DNA of 64,000 nucleotides from Actinomadura syzygii (lineage in GTDB: Bacteria > Actinomycetota > Actinomycetes > Streptosporangiales > Streptosporangiaceae). The stretch covers positions 496,001 through 560,000 of the forward strand of contig NZ_VSFF01000006.1 in NCBI RefSeq assembly GCF_008085905.1, given 5' to 3'. Position numbers and translations under genes: made by a program. The notes beneath the pieces are model-generated. The model ran no database searches and was not told the origin of the DNA. It was given only the letters and a program-made list of their open reading frames with translations. This document shows, in pieces, positions 62,724-64,000 of this stretch (the stretch's first letter is position 1; every line of letters begins with the position of its first letter).

Positions 62724-63434
62724 TCAGAGCAGTTCTTCTGGATCAGGCGGGGGATCGCTGATGTTGGAGCTGAAGATGGTGCCGACCTGTGTGGGGTCAG
62801 TGGAGAGCTGACCTGCCCGCTTCATCGTCGCCAACGCCTTGTCGCGAGCCACTTCACGGTCGCGTAGGGCGAATGACCACACCACCAGCGTTTTCCTCCA
62901 AGCCTCGCGCATCTGGCCGAGGTCGTCGGCGGAAGCCGTCGTGCGATTGCCGCGGTAGGTGCGGTAGGCGGCGTCGGCCAGCTGCCGGGCTTGCTTGAGG
63001 GCTTCGGTTGCGGTGGTGAAGTTGTCATTGGTTCGCTTCAGGCGTTTTTGCAGCGCGGGCTCAGGCTCGGGGGCGTCGGACGCAGGCGCACGCAGCTGGT
63101 CTTTGGGATCAAAGCCAGGCAGGGCATCGACAGCGGCCAGGTTGACCTGCTCTGCGGATGTCGGGCCAGGCGGAAGCATTCCGGTATCGCCTTCGCGGTC
63201 CAAGAGCATGACGGCCTCCAGTGCCTCCTCCAGGGCTAATGCCTTGTAGATCCAATCGGAGACGCCCAGGAACCAGGCTCGATGGGCTTTGCCCGCCCAG
63301 TCGCTGCCTGGGGATAGGTCGCGGCAGCGCTCATAGCTCGCGGCGGCTGCCTTGACCGAGGTCCGGGCGACCGCGAAGTCGCGTTCGGCTTCTCGGAGGA
63401 GTGACTCTGCTCGAAAACGCTTGGCTGACGGCAC
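62724..63434 (-). CDS. Helical protein of unknown function
   Basis: A 236-aa protein from GTG 63434. Two helical arms (residues about 7-75 and about 130-215) are separated by a Pro/Asp-rich linker (MLPPGPTSAEQVN onward), with typical coiled-coil heptads, e.g. RLKRTNDNFTTATEALKQAR. The C-terminus is Pro-rich (SDPPPDPEELL). No signal peptide or transmembrane region. It lies between the CoiA-like nuclease and the edge gene, all on the minus strand, and may form a functional unit with them. Confidence 0.6.
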   Translation of the reverse strand: MPSAKRFRAESLLREAERDFAVARTSVKAAAASYERCRDLSPGSDWAGKAHRAWFLGVSDWIYKALALEEALEAVMLLDREGDTGMLPPGPTSAEQVNLAAVDALPGFDPKDQLRAPASDAPEPEPALQKRLKRTNDNFTTATEALKQARQLADAAYRTYRGNRTTASADDLGQMREAWRKTLVVWSFALRDREVARDKALATMKRAGQLSTDPTQVGTIFSSNISDPPPDPEELL

Positions 63435-63514
63435 CCGTTCATTAGAGAACGTCCGGGGTACCAGATATCACTCAGAGTCCACAACCGGTCACTGAAGCGC
63501 GAACAGTGGGTTGA

Positions 63515-64000
63515 CTAGAAGTCTGGGGGCACCGGGGTGTCGTCGACATCAGAGGTGACCGTTGGCTCGCCGCTTGTGGAGGCGGGCAAGTGGACGCATC
63601 GAGTCAGGGTCTCGGCATCGGCATCGCGCCATCCCTGATGGTCGCAGTCGGGGCAGGCATCGATCACCGAGCGGTCAAACACGCGTTTCACATCAGCGTT
63701 GAGTTTGCGGAGGGTCAAGAGCGCAACCGGCTGCTGATGCCAGCGCGGTGAGTCGTACTCGGGGATGGCGTGACGTACCTCGACTGCTTTTTCGATCTTG
63801 CCGCGGAGGATGGTGACGGCAGCCGAGGACGCCTCGGGTGGCCCCATGAGGGCATTGCGTTCTTTCCAGCCCGCTGCGGTGTCGGCAGCGCGCCAGGCGA
63901 AACAGATCATCTGTCCAGGGGTGTAGCCCGATATGAAGCCCAGTGCGATATTCTCGGCGAGTTCTTGTCGACGCGTCTCCGGGACGGCCGGGTAGCCGTA
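63515..64000 (-). CDS. Hypothetical protein, 5' end beyond window
   Basis: The minus-strand frame stays open to position 64000, so only the last 161 residues are seen. They contain ELAENIALGFISGYTPGQM, a helical stretch, and a small metal-binding-like cluster CPDCDHQGWRDADAETLTRC (two CxxC/H pairs), then a short Thr/Pro-rich end. Homology is not recognised. It is on the same strand as the helical and CoiA-like genes, 80 bp upstream of the former. Confidence 0.6.
   Translation of the reverse strand, partial: YGYPAVPETRRQELAENIALGFISGYTPGQMICFAWRAADTAAGWKERNALMGPPEASSAAVTILRGKIEKAVEVRHAIPEYDSPRWHQQPVALLTLRKLNADVKRVFDRSVIDACPDCDHQGWRDADAETLTRCVHLPASTSGEPTVTSDVDDTPVPPDF

Noticed and set aside
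1..64000. CRISPR arrays
   Set aside because: No regularly spaced short repeats with unique spacers were seen; repeats found are tandem or belong to operators and chaplin domains.

Overview
The window comes from a high-GC, mycelial Actinobacterium. It has the conserved actinobacterial block nuoD2 / folK-folB-folP-folE / ftsH / hpt / tilS / DUF2342 protease / dacB / ppa, an MFS-thymidylate kinase fusion beside holB, DUF5703 next to topA, and a chaplin gene, which implies aerial hyphae. GTG and TTG starts are frequent. A member of the Thermomonosporaceae/Streptosporangiales (Actinomadura-like) is my best guess. That is inference from gene content, not a database match.

Region 1 (1-20000) is mostly housekeeping: a sensor kinase cut by the left edge, a MidA-type methyltransferase, a P450, two PH-domain membrane proteins, an orphan complex I subunit (NuoD2), a translationally coupled folate operon with ATGA overlaps throughout, FtsH, HPRT, TilS, a DUF2342 metalloprotease, a PBP4-type DD-carboxypeptidase, pyrophosphatase and an NlpC/P60 hydrolase. 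Region 2 (20000-38300) is regulatory and accessory: a sigma factor fused to a membrane-spanning tail, a MerR/VIT-vWA operon behind a double palindrome, two drug-efflux MFS genes each divergent from its own regulator (MarR, TetR), a decayed tyrosine integrase beside tRNA-Thr, a DUF427 protein, and a ferredoxin-reductase/desaturase operon with a palindromic operator candidate.

Region 3 (38300-55600) runs mainly on the minus strand: a streptogrisin-like protein with no catalytic triad, RicT-like PSP1 protein, fructosamine kinase, low-MW tyrosine phosphatase, secreted subtilisin, holB, MFS-tmk fusion, topA, a six-repeat chaplin and an M20 peptidase.

Region 4 (55695 to the right edge) is a decayed mobile island beginning at tRNA-Leu. 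A serine recombinase has lost its middle and runs into the tRNA. A DNA methyltransferase 3' end abuts a truncated sedolisin-type peptidase. A compact plus-strand cargo operon follows (two small proteins, HAD-like, EEP-like, unknown). Then come a minus-strand CoiA-like nuclease with a long coiled coil, a helical unknown, and a gene cut by the window edge. This island is the most likely place for uncharacterised biology. The most striking single proteins are the sigma/membrane fusion, the triad-less streptogrisin and the orphan NuoD with a changed quinone-site residue.
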